Translations under genes and position numbers: made by a program | Notes under the pieces: generated by a model | Told to the model about the DNA's origin: nothing | The model's input: only the letters and a program-made list of their open reading frames with translations | Database searches by the model: none | Part shown: positions 28,331 to 37,289 of the stretch, in pieces | Numbering within the stretch: position 1 is the first letter of the stretch | Layout: the number at the start of each line of letters is the position of its first letter | NCBI GenBank assembly: GCA_963844565.1 | Contig: CAWJON010000002.1 | Span: 496,001-560,000, forward strand | Direction: 5' to 3' | DNA: 64,000 bases | DNA from: JAFEDN01 sp963844565 | GTDB taxonomy: Bacteria > Pseudomonadota > Gammaproteobacteria > Coxiellales > Coxiellaceae

Positions 28331-31166
28331 CTATTTAGCACTTAAAAGGGGTTTCAAAAATTGGCCGGTGTAAGAAAATTTGTGTTTGGTGACTGTCTCA
28401 GGTGTGCCGGTCGCGAGGACTTCTCCGCCGCCTTGACCACCTTCGGGTCCCAAGTCGATAATCCAATCGGCAATTTTAATCACATCCAGATTATGTTCAA
28501 TAATAACGATGGTATTTCCGCGTTCACGTAAATTGGTGAGTACTGAAAGCAATTGAACGATATCATGAAAATGTAAACCTGTGGTGGGCTCATCTAAAAT
28601 ATAAAATGTTTGACCGGTGTCGCGGCGTGAAAGCTCTCGCGAGAGTTTAATTCGTTGCGCTTCACCACCCGATAAGGTGGTTGCGCTTTGTCCCAATGAG
28701 ATATCACAATCCAACCTCCATTAAAGTTTGCAATTTACGAGCAACTGCTGGAATCACATCAAAAAATAGTCGAGCATCTTCAACAGTTCATGACAAAATT
28801 TCATGAATATTTTTGCCTTTATATTTGATTTCTAAAGTTTCGCGATTATAGCGTTTGCCTTTACAAACATCACAAATCACATAAACATCAGCTAAAAAAT
28901 GCATTTCAACTTTAATTAGCCCGTCTCCCTCACAGGCTTCACAGCGACCACCTTTAACATTAAAACTAAAACGTCCCGGTTGGTAGCCGCGCGAACGAGC
29001 TTCAGGGGTCATCGCAAATAATTCGCGAATAGGGGTAAACAATCCGGTGTAAGTTGCTGGATTAGATCGAGGCGTTCTGCCAATTGGATTTTGATCAATA
29101 TCGACGACTTTATCCAAATATTCCAGTCCGGTTATTTCCCGGTAAGCGCCGATAAAATCCGGATTAGCGCCATTTAATACTTTAGCTGCGTAAGGGAATA
29201 AAGTGTCATTGATTAAACTGGATTTCCCGGAACCAGAAACACCGGTTATGCAAGTCATCAAGCCCACTGGGATAGCTACGTCGATATTTTTTAAATTATT
29301 ACACGTTGCGCCGGAAATCTTAATCATTTGCCTACAAGTATTGGGTAACCTTTTTTTGGGAACAGCAATGGATTTTCTTCCTGATAAATATTCGCCGGTT
29401 AAAGAATTTTTATTTTTTTTAATTTGTTCAGGCGTTCCTTCCGCTACCACAGCACCGCCGTGTACTCCCGCGCCAGGACCCATATCGACCACATGGTCAG
29501 CATTCAGGATAGCTTCTTCATCATGTTCAACCACGATTAATGTATTACCCAAATCGCGTAACTTAAGCAGAGTTTTTAGTAACCTGGCATTATCACGTTG
29601 ATGTAATCCAATGGAGGGTTCATCCAAAATATACATAACTCCCACTAGGCCTGAGCCAATTTGGCTGGCTAAACGAATGCGTTGTGCTTCTCCTCCTGAA
29701 AGGGTATCGGCATTGCGATTTAAACTTAAATAGTCTAAGCCTACATTAACCAAGAATGTCAAGCGTTCTTTAACTTCTTTAAATATTTTTTCGGCAACTT
29801 CAGCGCGGTTGCCGGTTAATTTTGTGTCGGTGAAAAATTGTAAACATTGTTTGATGGGCATGGCAGTTATTTCAGGAAGACTTTTCCCCTGCAAAAAAAC
29901 ATTTCGCGCTTCTAATCGTAAGCGAGTGCCCCCACATTCTTGACAAAAATTGACCGTTAAATATTTTGCTAATTCTTCTCGAACGCTTTGCGAATCAGTT
30001 TCATGATAACGGCGTTCCATAGTTGGAATCACGCCTTCAAAAACATGAGACCGCTGAATCTTTTTTTTATCGGCATTCAAATACTCAAACTTAATTAATT
30101 CTTCTCCACTGCCCATGAGTATGATCTGTTGAATTCGTTGGGGTAATTGTGAAAATGGTGTTTCAATATCAAAATGAAAATGCCGGGCGAGTGAGCTTAA
30201 TAACTGATAGTAGTAAAAATGACGCCTATCCCAACCGCGAATGGCGCCATTGGCTAAGGTGAAGATCTGGGTTGTGGACAATTTTTTTGGCATCAAAATA
30301 TTGTCTTGACGCCCAAGGCCATCACAACTGGGGCAAGCCCCAACAGGATTATTAAAAGAAAATAATCGCGGTTCTAATTCTTCTAAACTATAACCACAAA
30401 TGGGACAGGCGAATTTTGAGGAAAAGATTTGATCCTTCCCTAATTTGGAATCGATAAACGCAGCAGTGGCTAAGCCATCTGCCAATTGCAGTGCAGTTTC
30501 AAATGATTCCGCCAAACGTTGACGGGCGCTAGGTCGAACTTTAATGCGATCAATCACCACTTCAATGGTATGTTTTTTACGTAAGTCCAGTGCGGGGGCT
30601 TGGTCTAATTCCATGACGACACCATCGATACGTGCACGGATAAATCCTTTGGCGCGTAATTCTTTAATCAATTGGATATGCTCGCCTTTGCGATCTCTGA
30701 CTACAGGGGCCAAGATCATGATGGCGCTGTCTTCTGGAAACGATAAAACCGCATCCACCATTTGACTGACGGTTTGCGCATTGAGATCAAGATGGTGATC
30801 GGGGCAGCGTGGTTGCCCCACTCTGGCAAATAATAATCGCAAATAATCATAAATTTCAGTAATGGTACCGACGGTGGAGCGAGGATTATGAGAAGCTGAT
30901 TTTTGTTCAATGGCAATGGCAGGAGATAGACCCTCGATCAAGTCAACATCTGGTTTTCCCATCATCGATAAAAATTGGCGGGCGTAGGCAGAAAGAGATT
31001 CCACATAGCGCCTTTGACCTTCAGCATAAAGGGTATCAAAGGCCAAAGAGGATTTGCCAGATCCTGACAAGCCAGTGATAACAACCAATTGATTGCGAGG
31101 AAGATCAACGTCGATGTTTTTTAAATTGTGGGTGCGTACACCACGTAACCGAATTTTATTATTCAT
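28331..31166 (-). CDS. uvrA: excinuclease ABC subunit A, frame broken near 3' end
   Basis: UvrA is the damage-recognition ATPase of nucleotide excision repair. It has ATP site 1 (GLSGSGKSSLAFDTLY), the zinc fingers CPIC...CPSC and CEACEGDG...CDVCKGKRYN, site 2 (GVSGSGKSSLINDTLF) and two LSGGEAQRI signatures. Around 28700-28790 an apparent TGA and a 2-base loss interrupt the segment reading EDARLFFDVIPAVARKLQTLMEVG, after which the last 120 residues continue. Combined length is about 945, normal for UvrA. It is divergent from the YajR-like gene and ssb, a common arrangement. Confidence 0.92.
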
Positions 31167-31237
31167 ATATTAAATCAATGATTTTTTTTTGAAAACTGGT
31201 TATTATAGACGAAATTTGGAACAAATCAAAGAGAACT

Positions 31238-32641
31238 ATGGCTTATAAATTTCGTGATCAAGAATATATGACGACCGGCATCTTGGCTTTGATCATGTCA
31301 ACCCGAATGTTGGGATTATTTATGATTCTGCCGGTGTTTTCTACCAATGCCCAGCAATACGCTGGGGTAACGATTCCATTAATTGGAATAGCTATCGGCA
31401 TTTATGGATTAACCCAAGCGATCTTTCAATTACCCTTCGGGATGCTCTCGGATAAAATGGGGCGCAAATCAGTCATTGCCATTGGACTTGGCTTGTTTAT
31501 TTTAGGCAGCATTTGCGCTGCTTTGTCACATCATATTTATGGAATTATTGTGGGACGAGCCTTGCAAGGAGCGGGAGCTGTGGGCAGTACCATTTTGGCG
31601 ACCGTGTCTGATATCAGTAGAGAAGAAAATCGTAGCAAAATGATGGGGATTATGGGTTTAGCTATTGGCGCCTCATTTGGAATCGCAATGATTTTAGGCC
31701 CATTGTTCAACGCTTGGGCCGGATTATCTGGAATTTTTTGGATAATGGCAGGTTTGGCTGGGGTTGGCATCATTTTATTATTTTTTGCTGTTCCAGAACC
31801 CATCCGTTGGGCAGAGATTCATTCCTCCGCCGCCACCTCCCTACGTTTAAGAGAAATTTTAAAAAACCCCCAGTTGTCACGTTTAAACGCGAGTATTTTT
31901 TTATTGCATGCCATCTTGACGGCTTTATTTGTGGTGATTCCAATCATACTAACGAAACAGTTACATCTTCAATCTAACCAACAAATGCTACTGTACCTTT
32001 CGGTATTAATTTTAGCTTTTTTGTTAATGCTTCCTTTATTAATAACGGCAGAGAAAAAAAGAAAAATGAAGCCAATTTTTATCTTTGCCATTAGTGCACT
32101 GGTGGTGATTCAAATTCTTTTATCTTTTTATTATAATAACTTATGGGCTTTATTTGCTTTATTACTGCTGTTTTTCGCGGTTTTTAGCTTTTTAGAAGCC
32201 GTACTTCCCTCGTGGGTCTCCAAAGTCACCCCCATCTTGAATAAAGGCGCAGCGTTAGGTGTTTTTTCTTCTTCGCAGTTCTTCGGAATTTTTATTGGCG
32301 GCAGTTTGGGTGGTTGGTTTTTTAGTCATTGGGGATTAGAAGCTATCTTTTGGCTAGGAGCCTCGTTTGCCCTTATTTGGTTGGGTGTGGTCTTTTTTAT
32401 CCAATCTCCCCCTTATTTATCGACTGTCAGTTTTCCCATGGGGGGATCTTCAGAAAATATTCTTTCGGAACTTGGTAATATTCCCGGGATTTTAGAAGTC
32501 GCGATTATGCAAGCAAAACAGACAATTTATTTTAAAATTGATCAACAAATAATAACAAAATCCCAATTGCACCACCTCTTAGAAAAGAGTAAGCTGTTGA
32601 GCTCTGATCAGGTCCCACAAGGAGAGGTTGGGGTCCAATAA
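31238..32641 (+). CDS. MFS exporter, YajR-like
   Basis: 467 residues with 12 membrane segments. The drug/proton antiporter motifs are LPFGMLSDKMGRKSVIAIGL (motif A) and GRALQGAGAVGSTILATVSD (motif C region). A soluble C-terminal domain of about 60 residues (ENILSELGNIPGILEVAIMQ onward) resembles the ferredoxin-like YAM domain of YajR. It lies 71 bases from divergent uvrA and 49 before ssb, the order seen in other Legionellales. Confidence 0.85.
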   Translation: MAYKFRDQEYMTTGILALIMSTRMLGLFMILPVFSTNAQQYAGVTIPLIGIAIGIYGLTQAIFQLPFGMLSDKMGRKSVIAIGLGLFILGSICAALSHHIYGIIVGRALQGAGAVGSTILATVSDISREENRSKMMGIMGLAIGASFGIAMILGPLFNAWAGLSGIFWIMAGLAGVGIILLFFAVPEPIRWAEIHSSAATSLRLREILKNPQLSRLNASIFLLHAILTALFVVIPIILTKQLHLQSNQQMLLYLSVLILAFLLMLPLLITAEKKRKMKPIFIFAISALVVIQILLSFYYNNLWALFALLLLFFAVFSFLEAVLPSWVSKVTPILNKGAALGVFSSSQFFGIFIGGSLGGWFFSHWGLEAIFWLGASFALIWLGVVFFIQSPPYLSTVSFPMGGSSENILSELGNIPGILEVAIMQAKQTIYFKIDQQIITKSQLHHLLEKSKLLSSDQVPQGEVGVQ

Positions 32642-32690
32642 ACGGGGATAGCCCGGGAGTAGATGGTTGTTTCAATAGAGGAGAGTGTTC

Positions 32691-33185
32691 ATGGCAAGAG
32701 GTGTAAACAAAGTTATTTTAATCGGAAACTTGGGCGCGGACCCGGATGTTCGTTACATGCCGAATGGAAGTGCTGTAGCAAACGTTACCATAGCAACCAG
32801 TACGGTTTGGCGGGATAAACAAAGCGGAGAGTTAGTCGAGAGAACAGAATGGCACCGAGTGGTATTCTTTAGTAGATTAGCGGAAATCGTTGGAGAATAT
32901 TTGCGTAAAGGTTCCAAAATTTATATTGAAGGCAGCTTGCGCACCCGTAAATGGCAAGACAAAACAACTGGTGTTGATCGTTTCACCACAGAAATTGTGG
33001 CGAATGAAATGCAGATGTTGGATAGTCGAGCTGGTGGTGGGGCAGGGCATGGGCATGAGCAAGGACAGAGTCGTCATGCTGATGCGCCTAATCAAGATTT
33101 TGGCCATGATCACGATACAATACCGGAATATAATCAGGGGGGAGATGATCATGGAGGTGGCTTCGACGACGATATCCCTTTCTAA
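32691..33185 (+). CDS. ssb: single-stranded DNA-binding protein
   Basis: SSB coats single-stranded DNA and recruits repair and replication proteins. It has an OB fold (MARGVNKVILIGNLGADPDVRYMPNG, TEWHRVVFF, GSKIYIEGSLRTRKWQD), a Gly/His/Asp-rich linker and the acidic tip DDDIPF. ATG 32691 is chosen over GTG 32685 because the AGAGGAGAG site (32676-32684) spaces properly to it. It is 164 residues; the linker is unusually His-rich. Confidence 0.96.
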   Translation: MARGVNKVILIGNLGADPDVRYMPNGSAVANVTIATSTVWRDKQSGELVERTEWHRVVFFSRLAEIVGEYLRKGSKIYIEGSLRTRKWQDKTTGVDRFTTEIVANEMQMLDSRAGGGAGHGHEQGQSRHADAPNQDFGHDHDTIPEYNQGGDDHGGGFDDDIPF

Positions 33186-33224
33186 GATTTATAGTAACCC
33201 GCATTGAAATTTGACTGCATGAAA

Positions 33225-33414
33225 ACGTTCAGTAATGAGGCAAGGTTGAACGAAAAATTGACGAAAAAGCGGAGCATATACAAAATATGTGAGCATTTGG
33301 ATTCAGCTCCTTCCAGGGAGCTTCACCCTTCGGGTGTACTGCGTACGTCCAAAATGGCAATCGTGCCATTTTGTGAGGAGATTTTTCGTTCAAGATTGGC
33401 TCGTTAATGGACGT
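33225..33414. repeat. multi-hairpin intergenic element with inverted ends
   Basis: Imperfect terminal inverted repeats of about 35 bp (33225-33259 and 33380-33414, core TTGAACGAAAAAT) enclose five consecutive small hairpins. They are CATAT/ATATG (33275-33289), AGCTCC/GGAGCT (33305-33322), CACCC/GGGTG (33324-33336), GTAC/GTAC (33336-33346), and a perfect 9-bp stem AAAATGGCA/TGCCATTTT (33351-33372). The right end contains the ATG (33407) of the next gene. It could be a MITE-like repeat or a structured 5' leader RNA. Confidence 0.7.
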
Positions 33415-34168
33415 TATTGGTTTCAAAGAGGTTACTTTGCTAGCCATTGCCGGTTTCTTTGCCGGATATATTGACACCATTGCGGGAGGGGGTGGAATGA
33501 TCACCCTTCCCGCCTATTTTATGGCGGGTTTGCCACCTCATATCGCTATTGGCACCAATAAATTATCCGGGGCCTTGAGCGTAGGAAATGCCGCGCGGAT
33601 ATTCATTCAAAAAAAAATTTTTCATCCCCGTTATTGGATCAGCGCGATGATAGCCACTTTTAGTGGCGGAATTTTCGGGTCCATTTTAGTCCATTTTACC
33701 TCTGCTCAATTTTTAAAACAATTATTGCCCATCGTAATTATCGGCTTAGCGATTTATGTGGCTATCCCTAAAAAATATAAAGATATCAATCAAAAACAAG
33801 TTAAACCTAATCCAGTTTCAAGCAGCCTAACCGGCCTATCGTTAGGTTTTTACGATGGTTTTATTGGTCCAGGAACCGGTTCTTTTTGGGTGGTGGCATT
33901 AATGGCAATTTATAAGATCAACATGGTCGAAGCCACTGGAATTGCTAAGTTAATGAACTTTATGAGCAATATTGCCGCTTTGACCATATTCTGTCTTTTT
34001 GGAACCATTAGTTATGGTATTGGTTTGGTGGTTGCGGCTATGATGATGTTAGGTGCTTATTTAGGCGCTCATTCAACCATTCGGTGGGGCGCAGCCTTTG
34101 TTAGACCGGCTTTTTTGATAATTGTAGTTACTATCGCCTTAGTGTTAGTGAAGCAAACCTGGCTTTAA
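33407..34168 (+). CDS. TauE/SafE-family membrane transporter
   Basis: 253 residues, about 8 membrane segments, with the two internal family repeats. The first is FFAGYIDTIAGGGGMITLPAYFMAGLPPHIAIGTNKLSG and the second is LGFYDGFIGPGTGSFWVVAL. Members export or import sulfite, sulfoacetate and related organic anions; substrate here is unknown. The start codon lies inside the right arm of the preceding hairpin element. Confidence 0.9.
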   Translation: MDVIGFKEVTLLAIAGFFAGYIDTIAGGGGMITLPAYFMAGLPPHIAIGTNKLSGALSVGNAARIFIQKKIFHPRYWISAMIATFSGGIFGSILVHFTSAQFLKQLLPIVIIGLAIYVAIPKKYKDINQKQVKPNPVSSSLTGLSLGFYDGFIGPGTGSFWVVALMAIYKINMVEATGIAKLMNFMSNIAALTIFCLFGTISYGIGLVVAAMMMLGAYLGAHSTIRWGAAFVRPAFLIIVVTIALVLVKQTWL

Positions 34169-34196
34169 ACGCCTGAAATATGATATCGTAGCCGTC

Positions 34197-34433
34197 ATGG
34201 GAGAAAAAAAATCAAGTTTAAATTTCGAACAATCTCTTGCCGAATTAAATCATCTGGTTGAAAAAATGGAACAAGGTGGTTTGTCTCTGCAGGATTCGTT
34301 GAAATCTTTCGAAGAAGGCATCAGTTTAATTCGTCAGTGCCAAAAAGAATTAACAGCCGCAGAACAAAAAATAAAAATTTTAACCGAAAAACAAGAACTC
34401 GAAACTTTTAGAGCCGATATTGATGAAGATTAA
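34197..34433 (+). CDS. xseB: exodeoxyribonuclease VII small subunit
   Basis: 78 residues of antiparallel-helix type: FEQSLAELNHLVEKMEQGGLSLQDSLKSFEEGI is the family core. With XseA (not in the window) it degrades single-stranded DNA. Its end overlaps ispA by 11 bases, the conserved xseB-ispA pairing. Confidence 0.95.
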   Translation: MGEKKSSLNFEQSLAELNHLVEKMEQGGLSLQDSLKSFEEGISLIRQCQKELTAAEQKIKILTEKQELETFRADIDED

Positions 34434-35319
34434 TAATCACCCAAGTTTTAAAGTAGAAGAGTACCACCAGCGTGTACAACATTATTTGCAAGCATGGCTA
34501 AATAAAATTCAAAGCCCTGCTCGTCTGCAAGCAGCAATGCGTTACTCAGTTTTGGGCGGTGGCAAAAGATTACGGCCTTTATTAACGTATGCTACTGGAC
34601 TTGGGCTTGGGGCAGACGTGGCGCTAATAGATCCGTCAGCAGCTGCGGTAGAACTTATTCATTGTTATTCACTGATCCATGATGACCTCCCTGCGATGGA
34701 TGACGATGATCTTAGAAGGGGACAGCCTACCTGTCATAGAGCCTTCGATGAAGCGACAGCTATTCTCGCGGGAGATGCATTACAGACGCTTGCCTTTGAA
34801 ATATTAGCTGATCACGAACAAGCTTGGACTCCAGAAAGTCGTCTCGAAGCCATTAAGACGTTGACTCGTGCGAGCGGCGGATCTGGAATGGCCGGAGGTC
34901 AAATGTTAGACATTGAAGCCGAAAATAATCAAATTAGCTTAAACGAACTAGAAACTTTGCATTCGTTAAAAACAGGTGCACTCATTCGCGCCAGTGTGCG
35001 TCTTGGCGCTATTGCGGCGGGTTGTCAAGATAAGCAATGTTTAGCGGATCTCGATGAATTTGCCAAATTGATTGGTTTAGCCTTTCAAGTCCAGGATGAT
35101 CTTTTGGATGTTGAGAGTAGTACGGAAGTATTGGGTAAGAAAGCCGGTGCTGATCAGGCTTTAAATAAAATGACTTATCCTAGTTTATTGGGAGTAGATG
35201 TGGCTAAAGTACATCTTAAAAATTTATATCAAAGAGCTTCTGCCACCTTAGAGAAGTTACCTTTAGAAACCCAACATTTACAAGAAGTATGGATTTTGCT
35301 AAAGGATCGACAATCCTAA
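34423..35319 (+). CDS. ispA: farnesyl diphosphate synthase
   Basis: Condenses isopentenyl with dimethylallyl and geranyl diphosphate to give C15 farnesyl diphosphate. The first Asp-rich motif is DDLPAMDDDDLRRG and the second is DDLLD; GGGKRLRP near residue 46 binds isopentenyl diphosphate. ATG 34423 is used. The usual third partner dxs is missing; a carboxypeptidase gene follows 17 bases later. Confidence 0.94.
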   Translation: MKINNHPSFKVEEYHQRVQHYLQAWLNKIQSPARLQAAMRYSVLGGGKRLRPLLTYATGLGLGADVALIDPSAAAVELIHCYSLIHDDLPAMDDDDLRRGQPTCHRAFDEATAILAGDALQTLAFEILADHEQAWTPESRLEAIKTLTRASGGSGMAGGQMLDIEAENNQISLNELETLHSLKTGALIRASVRLGAIAAGCQDKQCLADLDEFAKLIGLAFQVQDDLLDVESSTEVLGKKAGADQALNKMTYPSLLGVDVAKVHLKNLYQRASATLEKLPLETQHLQEVWILLKDRQS

Positions 35320-35336
35320 ACACACGGAGATAGAAA

Positions 35337-36815
35337 ATGGGAAAATCATATGAAAAATTGACTGCGGTTTTTCGTAAATTGACCCACCTCGAACACGTGG
35401 CTGCCATTTGCCATTGGGATGAAGCGGTAATGATGCCAACAGGCGGCGGCGAATCAAGATCAGAAGCCATGGGCACTTTGCAATCTGTTCGGCACGAATT
35501 TTTAATTAATCCCGAAGTTGGGGAACTCATTTCGCTAGCGAAAGATGAACAATTATCCCCTGCGGAAAAAGCCAATTTATATTGGATAGAATACGAGTAC
35601 TTACAAGCTCGGTGCTTGCCTACTGATTTAGTGGAAAGATCTGAACAAGTTTTTATGCGCACGGAACAAGCTTGGCGAATCTTGCGTTCAGAAAATAATT
35701 GGCAAGGATTTTTACCCCTATTAAATGAAAATTTGCAGCTAATTAAAGAAAGAGCGCAAATAAAAGCGCAAACTTTTTCAATCGATTCTTACGATGCCTT
35801 GATCAATGAATTTTCCCCTGGATTATCACAGGCAATTATTGATCCCATTTTTGTCAGACTCAAAGAATTTTTACCCCAATTTATCCAGAAGGTGAGGGAA
35901 AAGCAAAAACCCCTAATACCCATTGTCGGTCATTTTCCGATGGACGCTCAAAAACGTTTGGGTAAAGAGTTGATGCAGGTTATCGGTTTTAATTTTGATC
36001 ATGGGCGCCTTGATGAAAGTCATCATCCTTTTTGTGGCGGCGTACCCGGTGATGTGCGCATTACCACCCGTTATGATGAAAAAGAATTTATAACCGCTGC
36101 CATGGGGGTCTGTCATGAAACTGGGCATGGATTATATGAGCAAAATTTGCCGGTGGAATGGCGAGATCAGCCCATAGGTCATGCTTTGGGAATGGCTTTA
36201 CACGAAAGCCAATCTTTGTTGATGGAAATGCAAGTTTGTCGCAGTCAAGAATTTATGAACTATTTTTCATCTTTAATTAATGAATATTTTGGAAAAAGCC
36301 CTGCTTTTACCCCTGAAAATCTTTATCATCATTACACCCACGTACAACCTGGTTTCATCCGTGTAGACGCTGATGAGGCCTGCTATCCTTTGCACATTAT
36401 TTTGCGCTATGAATTGGAAAAAAAATTGATTGGCGGTGAGATTGAAGTTTCAGATTTGCCTGAGTTATGGAATAAAGGCATGCAAGAATTGCTGGGTATT
36501 TCGACTGTAAATAATTATCGGCAAGGTGTAATGCAGGATGTCCACTGGGGTGCTGGTTTGATGGGATATTTTCCAGCTTACACGATTGGCGCGATTATTG
36601 CCGCGCAATTGTATAACAGTTTTAAAAAACAAAATGTTAATTTTTTAAGTGACTTGAAAAAAGGTAATTTTAAAACTTTAGTCAGTTGGTTAGGACAAAA
36701 TGTTCATGCACAAGGAAGATTTTTGGCTATGAACCCTTTGCTCATCCAAGCAACCGGTGAACCGTTAACCGTGGAACCCTTTATTCACCATTTAACACAA
36801 AGATATTTAGGTTAA
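35337..36815 (+). CDS. M32 family metallocarboxypeptidase (Taq type)
   Basis: 492-residue cytosolic zinc carboxypeptidase. The zinc site HETGH lies at residues 260-264, followed by HESQS, whose Glu is the third ligand in this family; GVPGDVRITTRYDE and HYTHVQPGFIRVDADE are further blocks. It releases C-terminal residues from peptides and probably recycles amino acids. The Nudix gene begins one base after its stop, so the two are co-translated. Confidence 0.94.
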   Translation: MGKSYEKLTAVFRKLTHLEHVAAICHWDEAVMMPTGGGESRSEAMGTLQSVRHEFLINPEVGELISLAKDEQLSPAEKANLYWIEYEYLQARCLPTDLVERSEQVFMRTEQAWRILRSENNWQGFLPLLNENLQLIKERAQIKAQTFSIDSYDALINEFSPGLSQAIIDPIFVRLKEFLPQFIQKVREKQKPLIPIVGHFPMDAQKRLGKELMQVIGFNFDHGRLDESHHPFCGGVPGDVRITTRYDEKEFITAAMGVCHETGHGLYEQNLPVEWRDQPIGHALGMALHESQSLLMEMQVCRSQEFMNYFSSLINEYFGKSPAFTPENLYHHYTHVQPGFIRVDADEACYPLHIILRYELEKKLIGGEIEVSDLPELWNKGMQELLGISTVNNYRQGVMQDVHWGAGLMGYFPAYTIGAIIAAQLYNSFKKQNVNFLSDLKKGNFKTLVSWLGQNVHAQGRFLAMNPLLIQATGEPLTVEPFIHHLTQRYLG

Positions 36816-36816
36816 G

Positions 36817-37287
36817 ATGCGTATCGTTACTTACTTTCATATCGCATGCACCTACTTGCAAAGAACTTTGCAATGGTGGCTGGGGGCTTCCACTGTCGGT
36901 GTTCGAACATTAGTCATTGATGAATCCAATCGAGTTTTATTAGTTAAACATACCTACATGCCCAATTGGCATTTTCCGGGGGGCGGTGTTTTACCATCAG
37001 AGCCTGCACGAGTTGCGGCGATTCGTGAATTGCGTGAAGAAACGGGTGTAATCGCGGAAGGGGAAATTCAGCTATTAGGCATTTATTTTCACAAAGTTTA
37101 TCATGTGAATGACTACGTGGTGTTATACCGGGTGCCCTATTTTAAAGAAACTAGCATTGAACCCAGCCCCGAAATTGCAGAGGTAAGGTGGTTTTCATTA
37201 TCACAATTACCTGAAGATTTAACCCCTAGTGCAGCTTTACGTATCGCTGAACATTGTCACCAGCAGTCAGTGGTTGATCATTGGTGA
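36817..37287 (+). CDS. Nudix hydrolase
   Basis: 156 residues. The Nudix box GGGVLPSEPARVAAIRELREETGV has all catalytic Glu residues (REx2EExG pattern). It hydrolyses nucleoside-diphosphate-linked substrates; specificity cannot be told. A short hydrophobic N-terminus (YFHIACTYLQRTLQWWLG) precedes the domain and could be a weak membrane anchor. It is coupled to the M32 peptidase gene. Confidence 0.9.
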   Translation: MRIVTYFHIACTYLQRTLQWWLGASTVGVRTLVIDESNRVLLVKHTYMPNWHFPGGGVLPSEPARVAAIRELREETGVIAEGEIQLLGIYFHKVYHVNDYVVLYRVPYFKETSIEPSPEIAEVRWFSLSQLPEDLTPSAALRIAEHCHQQSVVDHW

Positions 37288-37289
37288 TA

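Noticed and set aside
29203..29601. 132-codon plus-strand ORF
   Set aside because: Antisense to conserved uvrA sequence, with low-complexity codons and no ribosome site.
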